Assembly (NCBI RefSeq): GCF_000283515.1
Contig: NC_015974.1
Span: 62,001 to 126,000, forward strand
DNA from: Sphingobium sp. SYK-6
Lineage (GTDB): Bacteria > Pseudomonadota > Alphaproteobacteria > Sphingomonadales > Sphingomonadaceae
DNA: 64,000 nt
Reading direction: 5' to 3'
Shown here piece after piece: positions 43,072-53,027 of the stretch. The first letter of the stretch is position 1. The number at the start of each line of letters is the position of its first letter. Both the position numbers and the translations under genes were made by a program. The notes beneath the pieces are model-generated. The model ran no database searches, was not told the origin of the DNA, and saw nothing but the letters and a program-made list of their open reading frames with translations.

Positions 43072-44076
43072 ATGCGCGATACCGCCGTCCTCCGCCATTA
43101 TCTCGAACCGCTTCTTCCGTTGCTGGAGCCGGATGATGTAACCGAGCTCGTCATCAACCGCCCGGGCGAGGCGGGGATCGAGGACCGGCAGGGGTGGCGA
43201 TGGCATGAGTTGCCTGAACTGGACAGCGAGTGGCTTGGAACGCTCGCCGTCGCCGCGGCAAGCTTCACGCACCAGGACATCGATGGGCAGACGCCGATCT
43301 GTTCGACCGTCCTCCCAGGCGGCGAGCGCTGCCAGATCGTGATCCCGTCGGTGACGCCGAGCGGCTGCCCGTCCTTTACGATACGCAAGCCCTCGACCGT
43401 AACCCTGCCGATCGACCAGCTCGCACGCGCTGGCCTCTTTGACACGACGCGCGCGAGCGCCCGGGACCTTACCGAAACCGACGCCGAGTTGGTGGCACTT
43501 CGCGACGCGGGCGACTGGCCAGCCTTTTTCAAGGTCGCGGTCGCCGCGCGCAAGAATATCCTGGTCAGCGGGGCGACCGGGTCCGGCAAGACGACCTTGG
43601 CGAAAGCGCTTATCCAGCTCATCCCGCCCGACGAGCGGCTGCTTACGATCGAGGACACGCGCGAACTCATCGTGCCCCATCGCAATGTCGTTCACATGGT
43701 CTATTCGGGCGAAGGGCAGGGCCGTGCGAAGGTCGGTCCCAAGCAGCTGCTCGAGAGCGCGCTGCGCATGCGCCCGGACCGGATCCTGCTGCAGGAGCTG
43801 CGCGACGGCACCGCCTTCTTCTACCTGCGCAACGTCAACTCGGGGCACCCTGGGTCGATCACCACCGTCCATGCTGGCTCTGCGGCGGGCGCCTTCGAGC
43901 AGCTGACATTGCTCGTCAAGGAATCCGAGGGCGGCCGCGATCTCGCGCGCGATGATATCCGCGGACTTTTGCGAATGCTCATCGATGTGGTCGTCCAGAC
44001 CCGGCGCCATGGCGGTCGCTTTGAGGTCGAAGAGGTCTACTTCCACCCGAAGGTGGGCGATGCCGGTGCAGCGTAA
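43072..44076 (+). CDS. virB11: VirB11-like traffic ATPase
   Basis: This 334-residue hexameric ATPase has the N-terminal domain, Walker A (VSGATGSGKTTLAKAL, about 164-179), the Asp box (TIEDTREL), Walker B-like DRILLQELRDGTAFFYLR and the His box (NSGHPGSITTVHAGS). It powers substrate transfer and pilus assembly with VirB4 and VirD4. It overlaps virD4 by 17 bases. Confidence 0.95.
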   Translation: MRDTAVLRHYLEPLLPLLEPDDVTELVINRPGEAGIEDRQGWRWHELPELDSEWLGTLAVAAASFTHQDIDGQTPICSTVLPGGERCQIVIPSVTPSGCPSFTIRKPSTVTLPIDQLARAGLFDTTRASARDLTETDAELVALRDAGDWPAFFKVAVAARKNILVSGATGSGKTTLAKALIQLIPPDERLLTIEDTRELIVPHRNVVHMVYSGEGQGRAKVGPKQLLESALRMRPDRILLQELRDGTAFFYLRNVNSGHPGSITTVHAGSAAGAFEQLTLLVKESEGGRDLARDDIRGLLRMLIDVVVQTRRHGGRFEVEEVYFHPKVGDAGAA

Positions 44077-46024
44077 CTTCTGGATCATCGGCCTGTCCGT
44101 TGCCGGCGGCACCTTATTGTGCTGCGCCATCGCCGTGCCAGTTGCCCTCTTTGGGATGGGCCAGATCGGCCCGAACACCGACATCACGGCCTTGCCCGCA
44201 TGGTTGTGGTACTATCGGGCGGACCCGCTGCTTATTCTTTGGCTAAAGCGCGGGGCTCTGGCGGGCGCTGTTGTGGTCGGGCTCCTCGCAATCGGGATTC
44301 TGCGCCGCGGGCCGGCATTGCACGGCACCGCCCGGTTTGCGCGCGAAGGCGAGATCCGGCGGGAGGGCCTTCGCGACGCTGCCGGCATCGTTGTCGGCCG
44401 CAAGGCTGGACGTTTCCTGATATTCGGCGGGAGCGAGCATGTTCTGCTCGAGGCGCCCACGCGAGCGGGCAAGGGCGTGGGCGTCGTCATTCCCAATCTG
44501 CTGACCTGGCCAGATTCGGTGATCGTGCTCGACGTGAAGCGGGAGAACTGGGGCGCAAGCGCCGGCTATCGGGCACGGGCCGGCCAAGCAGTGCATCTGT
44601 TCGATCCGCTCGACGCGGAGGGGCGGACGGCGCGGTACAACCCCCTGGCGCACATCAGGCGGACTGATGACACCGAAGTCATCAACGAGCTGCAGAAGAT
44701 CGCGGGCATGCTGTTCCCCGCGCCCGAGCGATCCGATCCCTTCTGGGCGGAGGCCGCGCGAGCGGCCTTTGTCGGCGTCGGCGCCCTGGTCGCATCCAAC
44801 CCGGGCCTGCCCTTCACCATCGGCGAGATATACCGCCGCCTCACGAGCGGGGATCCCAAGAGCGACCTTCCCGCAGCGCTTCAGGAAGCTCGCAGGGTGG
44901 GCCAGCGCCTCAGCCAAGCTTGCGTGTCCGCGATCCAAGATTTCACCTCGGCCTCGGACAACACCTTTTCCGGGATCAAGCAGACCATCACCGCACGGCT
45001 CAATCTCTGGCTCAACCCCATGGTGGATACCGCCACCTCGGAGAGCGACTTCGACCTGCGCGAGGTGCGGCGTCGGCGCATGTCGATTTACCTTGGCGTG
45101 TCGCCTGACAATATCGACCGCATCGCGCCGATCTACAGTCTGTTCCTGCAGCAACTCGTGGATCTCAACACCCGCGACCTTCCTGAGGGCGCTAGCAATG
45201 TCCCGGTCCTGGTCCTGCTCGACGAGTTCGCCAGGCTCGGCAAAGCCTCGGTGATTGCGAGCGGCTTCTCCTACGTCGCCGGCTATGGCCTGCGCCTGGT
45301 TCCGGTCATTCAGAGCCGATCCCAGCTTCGCGCAATCTACGGTCCCGATGTCACCGACGAGATCATCGCCAATTGCGGCCTCGAGGTTGTCTTCACGCCT
45401 AAGGAGCTGAAGGTCGCGAACGAACTTTCCGAACGGCTCGGCTTTTTCACGATGAACGTGAAATCCCGCAGCCGTACCATCCACGGGCTACTGGCGAACC
45501 GGAGCATCTCGGAATCTGATCAGCGCCGCGCGCTCCTGCTGCCGCAAGAGCTCATGCAGCTGCCGAAGAACGAGCTCCTGCTCCTTCGCGCCGGCATCCC
45601 CCCAATTCGAGGGCGCAAGATCGCCTATTACCGGATGCCGCGCTTCACTCGGCGGGTGGTTGCTCCGCCTGTGCCGTCCGCCCGTCCAATCGCGGCAATG
45701 CTTTCCCCACCTACGCCGGCTTCAGCGCGGCAGGGCGCTGGTACACCCGGTCTGAGCGGCGCCCCACAGCAGCCGGCGACAAGCTCGGGCGAGACCATAC
45801 AGGAGGAAATTGTGATGCGGGAAATGACCGACGCCGAGCTGGCAGGTGCGGCCAAGATCACGGATGACATGCTGGTTCTGGGCGACCTGGCCGAACTGCC
45901 GCCCCCGGGCGACGAGGCCGCCGCGATCGCGTTCGTGTCGGCGATGGTCGAGCGGGCACTTTTGCCATCGGTCGGGCAGCCATCCACATCCATTATCCAG
46001 GAAAGGACAGCCCATGTCCGCTGA
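44060..46024 (+). CDS. virD4: VirD4/TraG coupling protein
   Basis: This 654-residue protein has two N-terminal transmembrane segments, Walker A (APTRAGKGVGVVIPNLL, about 131-147) and Walker B (VLVLLDEFARLG, about 380-391). It links the relaxosome to the channel. The C-terminal 110 residues are Pro/Ala then acidic. An in-frame earlier start exists, but ATG 44060 gives the usual TraG N-terminus (RNFWIIGLSVAGGTLL). Confidence 0.94.
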   Translation: MPVQRNFWIIGLSVAGGTLLCCAIAVPVALFGMGQIGPNTDITALPAWLWYYRADPLLILWLKRGALAGAVVVGLLAIGILRRGPALHGTARFAREGEIRREGLRDAAGIVVGRKAGRFLIFGGSEHVLLEAPTRAGKGVGVVIPNLLTWPDSVIVLDVKRENWGASAGYRARAGQAVHLFDPLDAEGRTARYNPLAHIRRTDDTEVINELQKIAGMLFPAPERSDPFWAEAARAAFVGVGALVASNPGLPFTIGEIYRRLTSGDPKSDLPAALQEARRVGQRLSQACVSAIQDFTSASDNTFSGIKQTITARLNLWLNPMVDTATSESDFDLREVRRRRMSIYLGVSPDNIDRIAPIYSLFLQQLVDLNTRDLPEGASNVPVLVLLDEFARLGKASVIASGFSYVAGYGLRLVPVIQSRSQLRAIYGPDVTDEIIANCGLEVVFTPKELKVANELSERLGFFTMNVKSRSRTIHGLLANRSISESDQRRALLLPQELMQLPKNELLLLRAGIPPIRGRKIAYYRMPRFTRRVVAPPVPSARPIAAMLSPPTPASARQGAGTPGLSGAPQQPATSSGETIQEEIVMREMTDAELAGAAKITDDMLVLGDLAELPPPGDEAAAIAFVSAMVERALLPSVGQPSTSIIQERTAHVR

Positions 46025-46898
46025 GAAGTCCGAGAATTCGCGGGGCGCCAGGAAGCGCGCCAATGCCATTTCAATCGGTGAAGGTCAGTCCGCACCGCGT
46101 TCTGGGAAAGACACGCGGGACGACATTCCCAAGGATCCCGGCACCCCTAACAAAGGCAAGGAGGGGGCAGGGGTCGAGCCCCGATCAATTTCTGCCGGCG
46201 ACATACCGGAGCCCCTGCGAAAGCGCTACTTTTCGTCGACCGGCAAATGGTCGGGCGAACCGGCCTACTTCACGACGGCGCAGGCAAAAGAGCCTGCATT
46301 TCGGGACCAAGGGCGGCGTCTTGTCACCTCGAGCGAGAGTGAGGAGGTCGTGCGTGATCTCGTCGCCATCGCCCGGCATCGCGGATGGTCGAATGTTCAT
46401 CTTACTGGCAGCGAAGCCTTCCGCCGGGCAGCATGGCTCGAGGCCAGTCGCCAAGGATTGGAAGTACGAGGATATCGGCCGAACGAACGCGACCTACAAG
46501 AATTGGATCGGCTACGGCGAGACAAGAGCCGCAACAGTATTGCGCCGGCTGCCGTTCCATCAATCAGCCTGGAGTCCGGCCGAGGTCAGTCACAGGCTCG
46601 CGAGCGACCGACGCGATCCCGACCTGAGGCGCCCGGAGACAGAAACGAGCGAGCCGCGCAAAGTCAGTTGCGAGTGATCGAGGCGGTCGTGCGAACCGCA
46701 TTGTTCGACAATCCCGAAGCGATCTCGCGTGTTATGAAGGTCGCGACCACGAAACTGCGAAACCACGTCGAACAGGGTCATCAAATTCGTCCTGCCACGG
46801 TCAGGGATACACGGGAACGGGGGCCTGTCAAAGTCGCGTCCGGCCGACAGGAATCGTCTAAGGTTCACCCACCTATCCAGCGATCTCGCAGTCGATAG
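46014..46898 (+). CDS. LPD7-domain mobilisation-associated protein
   Basis: This 294-residue soluble protein has an LPD7-like domain (FRDQGRRLVTSSESEEVVRD, VHLTGSEAFRRAAWLEASRQ, GLEVRGYRPNERDLQEL, about 105-185), normally found at the C-terminus of MobA/TraI relaxases. The relaxase catalytic domain is not present here. It follows virD4 with a 11-base overlap and a GGAAAGGA site. Possibly a stand-alone accessory of a relaxase encoded elsewhere on the element. Confidence 0.78.
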   Translation: MSAEKSENSRGARKRANAISIGEGQSAPRSGKDTRDDIPKDPGTPNKGKEGAGVEPRSISAGDIPEPLRKRYFSSTGKWSGEPAYFTTAQAKEPAFRDQGRRLVTSSESEEVVRDLVAIARHRGWSNVHLTGSEAFRRAAWLEASRQGLEVRGYRPNERDLQELDRLRRDKSRNSIAPAAVPSISLESGRGQSQARERPTRSRPEAPGDRNERAAQSQLRVIEAVVRTALFDNPEAISRVMKVATTKLRNHVEQGHQIRPATVRDTRERGPVKVASGRQESSKVHPPIQRSRSR

Positions 46899-49261
46899 GC
46901 GCGACTGAAACCGCTCGCACGGAATAGCTTGATCCTCATCGTCCTGAGCCCCAAAAGACTCAGAGCAAGGGGGGCCTGTGGACGTCGAAGATTTTATTGC
47001 GAAGTGGGCACCCGCAGGTGGCAACGAGCGAGCCAACACACAATTGTTTCTAACCGATCTGTGTCAACTGCTCGGCGTAGAGGCCCCGCGGCCAACGCTA
47101 AGTGACACAGCGCAGAATGATTACGTCTTCGAACGTCATGTCATCAAAACCGAGATTGATGGCGCTACATCCAACGGCTGGATTGATTGCTATAAGCGTG
47201 GCAGTTTCATCTTAGAGGCTAAGCAAGGTAGCAGTGCCGACCTGGCGGCAGTCGACGCTGGTCAAGGTTACTCGCTTCGCGACTTCTTTGGCCAGACTGC
47301 GGAGGACCGCTTCAAGCGCGGCATGGCTCGTCGAGACACCGCTGCATGGACCGGCGCTATGCAGCGAGCTGCAAGTCAAGCGGAGGGCTACGCTAAGAAT
47401 TTGCCCCGCTCACATGGCTGGCCACCTTTCCTGCTGGTCAGCGACGTTGGATATTGCATCGACGTCTATGCGGACTTTCAACGCAACGGGAAAGGCTATG
47501 CGCCATTTCCCGACCGTCGTCGGTATCGAATTACCCTCGATGAACTGCGCGACAAGACAGTCCGGGAGCGCCTGGCGGCAATTTGGACCATGCCAATGTC
47601 GCTCGACCCCTCGGCCGAGGCGGCACGGGTTACGCGAAAAATTGCGGATCATCTGGCTGTTCTAGCCCAGGGTATCGAAGCTCGAGAGCAGGACCCGGAT
47701 CGCGTGGCGGCCTTCCTTATGCGTCTCCTCTTTACCATGTTCGCGGAGGACACTGGTCTTATTCCGAAGGCGAGTTTCAGCGCGCTCTTGAAAAAAGTCC
47801 GCGATCGCCCCGAACTCCTGGCCCCCCAACTCAGTCAGCTATGGGAGGCGATGGATACCGGTGGCCTTGCGTTTGGCCTTGGTGAGGCAGGGGAGGTTGT
47901 GCGTCAGTTCAATGGATACCTCTTTAAGGATGCCAGTGCGCTGGCGCTTGATCAGCGTGAGATCAACGTCCTCATCGACGCAGCGGCATCGGACTGGCGC
48001 CAGGTCGAGCCAGCAATTTTCGGAACCTTGCTTGAGCGTGCGCTGAATGCCAAAGAACGCGCCAAGCTTGGCGCGCATTTCACTCCGCGCGCCTATGTAG
48101 AGCGACTGGTCGGCCCCACCGTAATGGAACCCCTGCGCGCTGATTGGGAAGGTGCGCGAACCGCAGCAACCTTGGCTGCGGAAGCAGGCGACAAGGAGAC
48201 CGCGCGTCTTGAGGTCGAACGCTTTCACACCAAGCTCGCAAACATCGTCATTCTAGACCCGGCCTGCGGAACGGGCAATTTCCTTTATGTCGCGCTTGCG
48301 CGACTTAAGGAGTTGGAAGGAGAGGTGCTCGAATTGCTCGAAGCACTCGGCGATGAGCGCTATCTTCTTGAGCTCGGCAGCCACACGATTACTCCTGCCA
48401 ACTTCCATGGCCTCGAAATCAATCCTCGGGCTGCACAGATCGCTCAACTCGTGCTCTGGATTGGCTATCTTCAATGGCATTTTCGTGTGAACGGAGAAGA
48501 TCGGATGCCCGAGCCCCCCGTTTTGCGTGATGTCAGAACGATCATCCCAGCCGATGCCCTGCTTGATTGGGACGAGAAGCTTCCTGAGATGGAGAACGGC
48601 GAGCCAAAGACGATCTGGGATGGTACGTCGATGAAGCCGCATCCAGTGACCGGGCGACCCGTTCCCGATCACTCCGGTCGGCTAACGGTATATCGGTACG
48701 TCAATCCGCGGCGGCAAGTCTGGCCGGAGGCAGACTTCATCATCGGGAACCCGCCCTTCATCGGATGCCGCCGAATGCGCAAGCGCCTCGGGTCGCCCTA
48801 CGTCGATACGCTCCGGAGCGTGTACGGCGACCTTTCTGGCGAGATCGATTTCGTGACCTATTGGTGGGCACGAAGTGCCGAGCAGGTAGCGAATGGCTCT
48901 GTTCGAGGATTTGGTCTCATCACGACGAAGACTATTGCCCAATCGAGTAATCGCTCGGTGCTTAGCCGCTATCTCGATCCTGAGCGCGGTGGCAAACTCT
49001 ACCTGACCTTCGCGATTCCGAACCATCCGTGGCACGATCAGGAAACAACCGCTGCGGTGCGGATCGCGATGACTGCGGCTGCTGCCGGACAAGGCGCAGG
49101 ACGGCTGTCGAGCGTTTCACTGGAGAAGCGCAAAAAAGGTGAAACACTGCTCGAGTTTGAGGAGCAAGTTGCGCCGATTAACATCGATCTGACTACCGGC
49201 GCTAACGTCGCCGGCGCCACCTCACTCAGAGCCAACGGCAACATCTGTCGTATGGGTGTGA

Positions 49262-49269
49262 AAATGTCC
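49262..49269 (+). repeat. Target-site duplication, left copy
   Basis: AAATGTCC, repeated exactly at 51750-51757 on the other side of the IS66-family element. Eight bases is the usual duplication length for this family. Confidence 0.88.
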
Positions 49270-49291
49270 GTAACCGTGGGCTGCAGGCCGC
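49270..49291 (+). repeat. IS66 left inverted repeat
   Basis: It begins GTAACCGTGG and matches the reverse complement of the right end at 19 of 22 positions. Confidence 0.88.
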
Positions 49292-49348
49292 CTTGCACGG
49301 CGCGGGATTGAGGCGCTGATAGCCGCTCCTTTTGATGGGGTGGCCTGG

Positions 49349-49780
49349 ATGGACGGTAGCGAGGCGGAGCGAGCAAGTAGTCATATGAGTGGTCATATGA
49401 CTACTCGGATTGAGGTCGTGGGCCGGGTGTCCGGCCGCCGTCGCTGGACGGTGGAGCAGAAGCTGGCGATCCTGCGGGATGCGTTTGGGCCGGAGGGTTC
49501 GGTCCGCGCAGCGTGCGACCGGCATGAGGTTGGCAGCGGCTCGATCTACACGTGGCGCCGACAGGCGATGTCGGGAGAACTGACCGGCGTCCGGCCACCG
49601 GCCTTGCCGGCATTCTCCGAGGTTGAGGTTGCGGATCCGGTCGTCCGCGATGTTGCACCGTCGGTGCCATCGCGTTGCGGGCAGATCGGCATCGAACTGC
49701 CGACGGGTGTCCGCCTGACCGTGGATGCGATGGTCGATGCCGACGCCCTTGCCCGGGTGATCGCCGTGCTCGGCCGATGA
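49349..49780 (+). CDS. tnpA: IS66-family TnpA (accessory transposition protein)
   Basis: This 143-residue protein has a basic helix-turn-helix (RRRWTVEQKLAILRDAFGPE and SVRAACDRHEVGSGSIYTWR) as in IS66 TnpA (OrfA). It is first of the three genes, its last codons overlapping tnpB. An upstream GTG at 49340 is in frame; internal ATGs at 49385 or 49397 are also possible. Confidence 0.88.
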   Translation: MDGSEAERASSHMSGHMTTRIEVVGRVSGRRRWTVEQKLAILRDAFGPEGSVRAACDRHEVGSGSIYTWRRQAMSGELTGVRPPALPAFSEVEVADPVVRDVAPSVPSRCGQIGIELPTGVRLTVDAMVDADALARVIAVLGR

Positions 49781-50124
49781 TCCCGCTGCCACCTTCGACG
49801 CGGGTTTACCTGGCCTGCGGCGCGACAGACATGAGGAAGGGTTTTGACGGGCTGGCGGTACTGGTCCAGCAGGTGCTGGAGCAGTCTCCGCATTCCGGCG
49901 CGCTGTTTGCCTTCCGCGGCAAGCGCGGCGATCTGATCAAGCTGCTCTGGTTCGACGGCCAGGGGATGTGCCTGTTTTCCAAGCGCATGGATCGCGGCAA
50001 ATTTGTCTGGCCGGTGACGAAGGCAGGCAAGGTCAGCCTTACCTCGGCCCAGCTTTCCATGCTGCTCGAAGGCATCGACTGGCGCCGTCCCGAACGCACC
50101 GCTGCGCCGCTTCTGGCAGGATAA
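49777..50124 (+). CDS. tnpB: IS66-family TnpB
   Basis: This 115-residue protein has the IS66 Orf2 pattern (VYLACGATDMRKGFDGLAVL, LFAFRGKRGDLIKLLWFDGQ, GMCLFSKRMDRGKFVWP). It is required for IS66 transposition along with TnpA and TnpC; its mechanism is unclear. It overlaps tnpA by four bases. Confidence 0.93.
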   Translation: MIPLPPSTRVYLACGATDMRKGFDGLAVLVQQVLEQSPHSGALFAFRGKRGDLIKLLWFDGQGMCLFSKRMDRGKFVWPVTKAGKVSLTSAQLSMLLEGIDWRRPERTAAPLLAG

Positions 50125-50185
50125 AAAGTCCCAGATTTGCGCGGTTTTTCTGGTGCGGGATGGCCCACTTTGCTAGTGGGTCACG

Positions 50186-51724
50186 GTGTCGGACACAGCC
50201 ACTTCCAACCTTGATAAAGATGCCCGGATCGCCGAGCTGGAAGCAGCCTTGGCAGCTCGTGACACGCTGATCGACACGCTGCGTTTCCAGCTGGCGCAGT
50301 TGCGCCGCATGACGTTCGGCCAATCGTCGGAGAAGATGTCGGCCCAGATCGAGCAGCTCGAACTGACACTCGAGGAGCTCGAAGGCGAAGCCGCTGTCGC
50401 CGATGCCCGCAAGGATGCGCCAGCAGCCAAGCCCGAACGGCCAGCGCCGGTCCGCAGCCTTCCGCTCCATCTTCCTCGTGCCGAGCAGCGGATCGAACCG
50501 GAGGCAGGCCACTGCAATTGCCCCGATTGTGGCGGCGTCCTGCGCCCGCTGGGTGAGGACAGCGACGAGATGCTCGACGTCCTGCCGGTGCAGTGGCGCG
50601 TGATCCGCACCATCCGCCCCAAGTACAGCTGCCGGTCCTGCGAGAAGATCGTGCAGGCGCCGGCCCCGGCGAAGGCCATTGCCCGCGGCAAGGCGAGCTT
50701 CGCCACGCTCGCCCATGTGGTCGTGTCCAAGTTCGACCATCATCTCCCGCTCTACCGGCAGGCCGAGATGATGGCAGCGCAGGGCCTCGACATCGACCGC
50801 TCGACGCTGGCCGGGTGGGCAGGACAAGCCGCACATCTGCTCGACCCGGTCGTCTCCCGGATCCGCGAGGAAGGCCTGAAGGCCGGCAAGATCCACAGCG
50901 ACGATACGCCCGTGCCGATGCTGATCCCCGGCAAGGGCAAGACCGCGCAGGGCCGGTTGTGGACCTATGTCGTCGATGACCGGGCCTGCGGATCAACCGC
51001 TCCGGCGCTGGTGTGGTACAAGTTCACGCCCGACCGTAGCGGCATTCATCCGCAGACCGAGCTGAAGAGCTTCACCGGCCTCCTCCAGGCCGATGGCTAT
51101 GCCGGGTACGAGAAGCTCTATGCCGGCAATCGTATCCAGGAGGTGGCCTGCTGGGCCCACTTCCGGCGCAAGATATTCGACAACCACCAGACCAGCCCGA
51201 CGCCGTTGACTACCGACCTGCTCGGGCGGATCGCCGCGCTCTACCGGATTGAGGACGAGGTTCGCGGCCAACCACCGGATATGCGCCGGCAACGGCGGCA
51301 GGAGAAAACCAGGCCGCTGGTCGATGAGCTGCGCGCGGCCATCGACGATGCCTCGCGCCGCCTGTCGCCCAAGTCCGCGATGGCCAAGGCGCTCGCCTAT
51401 GGTCGCAAGCGCTGGATTGCGCTCACACGCTTCCTCGATGACGGCCTGGCCGAGATCGACAACAACATTGCGGAACGCGCGATGCGCGGCGTCGCAATCG
51501 GCCGGAAAAACTGGCTCTTCGCAGGATCGAAGGCTGGCGGTGAGCGCGCCGCCGCCATTTATTCGGTCGTCGAAACGGCAAAGCTCAACGGCATCGAGCC
51601 GCAGGCCTACATCGCCGATGTCATCGCAAAGATTGCGGGTGGTTGGCCAGCCTCGCGCTGGGATGAACTCATGCCGTGGAATTGGGTTGCCACCGAGCAA
51701 CCGCTGATTGCTGAGGCAGCATAA
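50186..51724 (+). CDS. tnpC: IS66-family transposase TnpC (DDE)
   Basis: This 512-residue transposase has an N-terminal coiled coil (AELEAALAARDTLIDTLRFQ), a zinc-ribbon (CNCPDCGGVLRPLGED, YSCRSCEKIV) and the DDE core: Asp in IHSDDTPVPML, Asp in LLQADGYAGYEKLY and Glu in DNNIAERAMRG. GTG start. It catalyses cut or copy of the element. Confidence 0.95.
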   Translation: MSDTATSNLDKDARIAELEAALAARDTLIDTLRFQLAQLRRMTFGQSSEKMSAQIEQLELTLEELEGEAAVADARKDAPAAKPERPAPVRSLPLHLPRAEQRIEPEAGHCNCPDCGGVLRPLGEDSDEMLDVLPVQWRVIRTIRPKYSCRSCEKIVQAPAPAKAIARGKASFATLAHVVVSKFDHHLPLYRQAEMMAAQGLDIDRSTLAGWAGQAAHLLDPVVSRIREEGLKAGKIHSDDTPVPMLIPGKGKTAQGRLWTYVVDDRACGSTAPALVWYKFTPDRSGIHPQTELKSFTGLLQADGYAGYEKLYAGNRIQEVACWAHFRRKIFDNHQTSPTPLTTDLLGRIAALYRIEDEVRGQPPDMRRQRRQEKTRPLVDELRAAIDDASRRLSPKSAMAKALAYGRKRWIALTRFLDDGLAEIDNNIAERAMRGVAIGRKNWLFAGSKAGGERAAAIYSVVETAKLNGIEPQAYIADVIAKIAGGWPASRWDELMPWNWVATEQPLIAEAA

Positions 51725-51727
51725 CCT

Positions 51728-51749
51728 GCGGCCTTCAGGCCACGCTTAC
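51728..51749 (+). repeat. IS66 right inverted repeat
   Basis: The reverse complement begins GTAAGCGTGG and pairs with the left end; the target duplication AAATGTCC follows at 51750-51757. Confidence 0.88.
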
Positions 51750-51751
51750 AA

Positions 51752-52936
51752 ATGTCCGGTGACGGATTCAAAATCAATACCGAGCAGCGAGCCCGCTTCA
51801 TCGCCGATGGCGTGCCGCCGGAACGAATGCCGCTGGTTGTGGCCGGCACGGATGTGACTGAGTCTCAAAGTAACACTTACGCTCTCGACTTCTTCGACAT
51901 CGAGACTGAGGACGAGTTGCATGATCGCTTCCCTGGCGTGCACCGCTACCTGTTCGATCATGTGAAGCCAGAGCGCGATGAAAACGACAGGGAGCAGTAC
52001 CGCCTCAATTGGTGGCGCTTCGCAGAACCTCGACCGAGGCTTCGTGCAGCCATCAGCGGTCTCCGGCGCTACATCGTCACCAGCGAAACAGCTACGGAGA
52101 GGTTCTTCAAGTTTATTCCCAGTGCGGGCCGTCTCGTGGATGGCTCAGTTATAGCGATTGCGTCCGACGACCCCTATGTTCTCGGCGTGGTCTCGAGCAC
52201 AGCGCACACCGTGTGGGCGCTTCGTGCGGGCGGGCGGATGGGGTCGGGCGACGATCCGCGTTATCAAAATGAAACCTGTTTTGATCCGTTTCCCTTTCCG
52301 CCGAGCGTGCCGGAACTGGAGCAGAGGATTCGGATTGCAGCGCGCAAATTGGACAGGTTGCGCCGGAAGGTTCTAGCGCGCCATTCGGATCTGACCCTGA
52401 CAGCACTTTATACCACGCTCGCCCGTATGCGAGATGCCAAGGGTGGAGTTCTTGATCCCAAATACCGGTCCATCGCCGAACGCGGCGAAGTCTCGCTCAT
52501 CCGCCATTATCACCAACAGATAGATGAGGCTGTCGCTGAAGCATACGGTTGGCCGCGCGACTTGGAACATGAGGAAATGCTGGTCAGGCTTGTTGCTTTG
52601 AATGACGAGCGAGCCGAGGAGGAGCGTGCGGGGCAGATCCGGTGGGTTCGGCCCTCTTTCCAGGCGAAATCCCTCCGAAAGAAGCCGGCCCAAGTCGTCC
52701 TGCAACTTCGCAGAGGCACCAAGGCAAAGAAGGTGGAGCGGGATTGGCCAAGCGCCCTTCCAGAACAAGTGGTTGCCGTCGCAAGCGTCGTGGCGCGGTC
52801 CGCCAAACCATTGGCGCCCAAAGATGTTGCCCGTGCATTCAAAGGGAAACGCGCCTCTACAGTCGCGCCAGTGCTTGATGCGCTTGCAGGAATGGGGATG
52901 GTACGAAAGCTTGAGGACGGCCGCTATGCGGCCTGA
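51752..52936 (+). pseudogene. MmeI-like restriction-modification enzyme, 3' part
   Basis: This 394-residue remainder of the gene starting at 46978 has the target-recognition/C-terminal region (GDGFKINTEQRARFIADGV, YRLNWWRFAEPRPRLRAAI, ETCFDPFPFPPSVPELEQRI) then a helical spacer and a winged-helix-like end (KPLAPKDVARAFKGKRASTV, APVLDALAGMGMV). Without the element, the codons join as ...VKMS-GDGFKI... in one frame. On its own this part has no catalytic motifs and no proper start. The intact protein would cut and methylate DNA from one chain. Confidence 0.85.
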
Positions 52937-52948
52937 GAAGCTGCGCTT

Positions 52949-52987
52949 CGGCAAATGGCCAACGTCTCCATTTGCCGCTCTTATCTT
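52949..52987 (+). terminator. Possible terminator after restriction-modification gene
   Basis: A perfect 10-bp stem (CGGCAAATGG with CCATTTGCCG) and a 9-base loop are followed by a T-rich stretch (CTCTTATCTT). It lies between the restriction-modification gene and the nuclease gene. Confidence 0.5.
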
Positions 52988-53027
52988 CATAAACGGTAGG
53001 CACTGACTGCCAGGGGGGAACATCACC

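Larger units (their letters stand above)
46978..49311 (+). pseudogene. MmeI-like (type IIL) restriction-modification enzyme, 5' part cut by IS66
   Basis: The open frame is 777 residues, the last 14 of which come from the insertion sequence. The N-terminal nuclease carries D70-X9-E80-A-K82 (IDCYKRGSFILEAKQG), the MmeI-type motif with matching positions from memory. A helical connector follows, then an adenine-N6 methyltransferase with SAM motif DPACGTGNFLYVAL (about 427) and catalytic NPPF (about 591). The target-recognition part is broken at 49269 by an IS66-family element. The rest of the gene resumes at 51758 in the same frame, giving about 1156 residues if the element is removed. GTG 46978 has AAGGGGGG upstream. 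Confidence 0.88.
49270..51749 (+). mobile_element. IS66-family insertion sequence (2480 bp)
   Basis: The element has three genes (tnpA, tnpB, tnpC) and terminal inverted repeats: left 49270-49291, beginning GTAACCGTGG; right 51728-51749, whose reverse complement begins GTAAGCGTGG; 19 of the first 22 bases match. An 8-bp duplication flanks it. It interrupts the restriction-modification gene; the three genes look intact, so the insertion may be recent. Confidence 0.95.

Noticed and set aside
46940-46965. Short CTGAG/CTCAG hairpin before the restriction-modification gene
   Set aside because: The stem of five pairs is too weak for a terminator or operator call.
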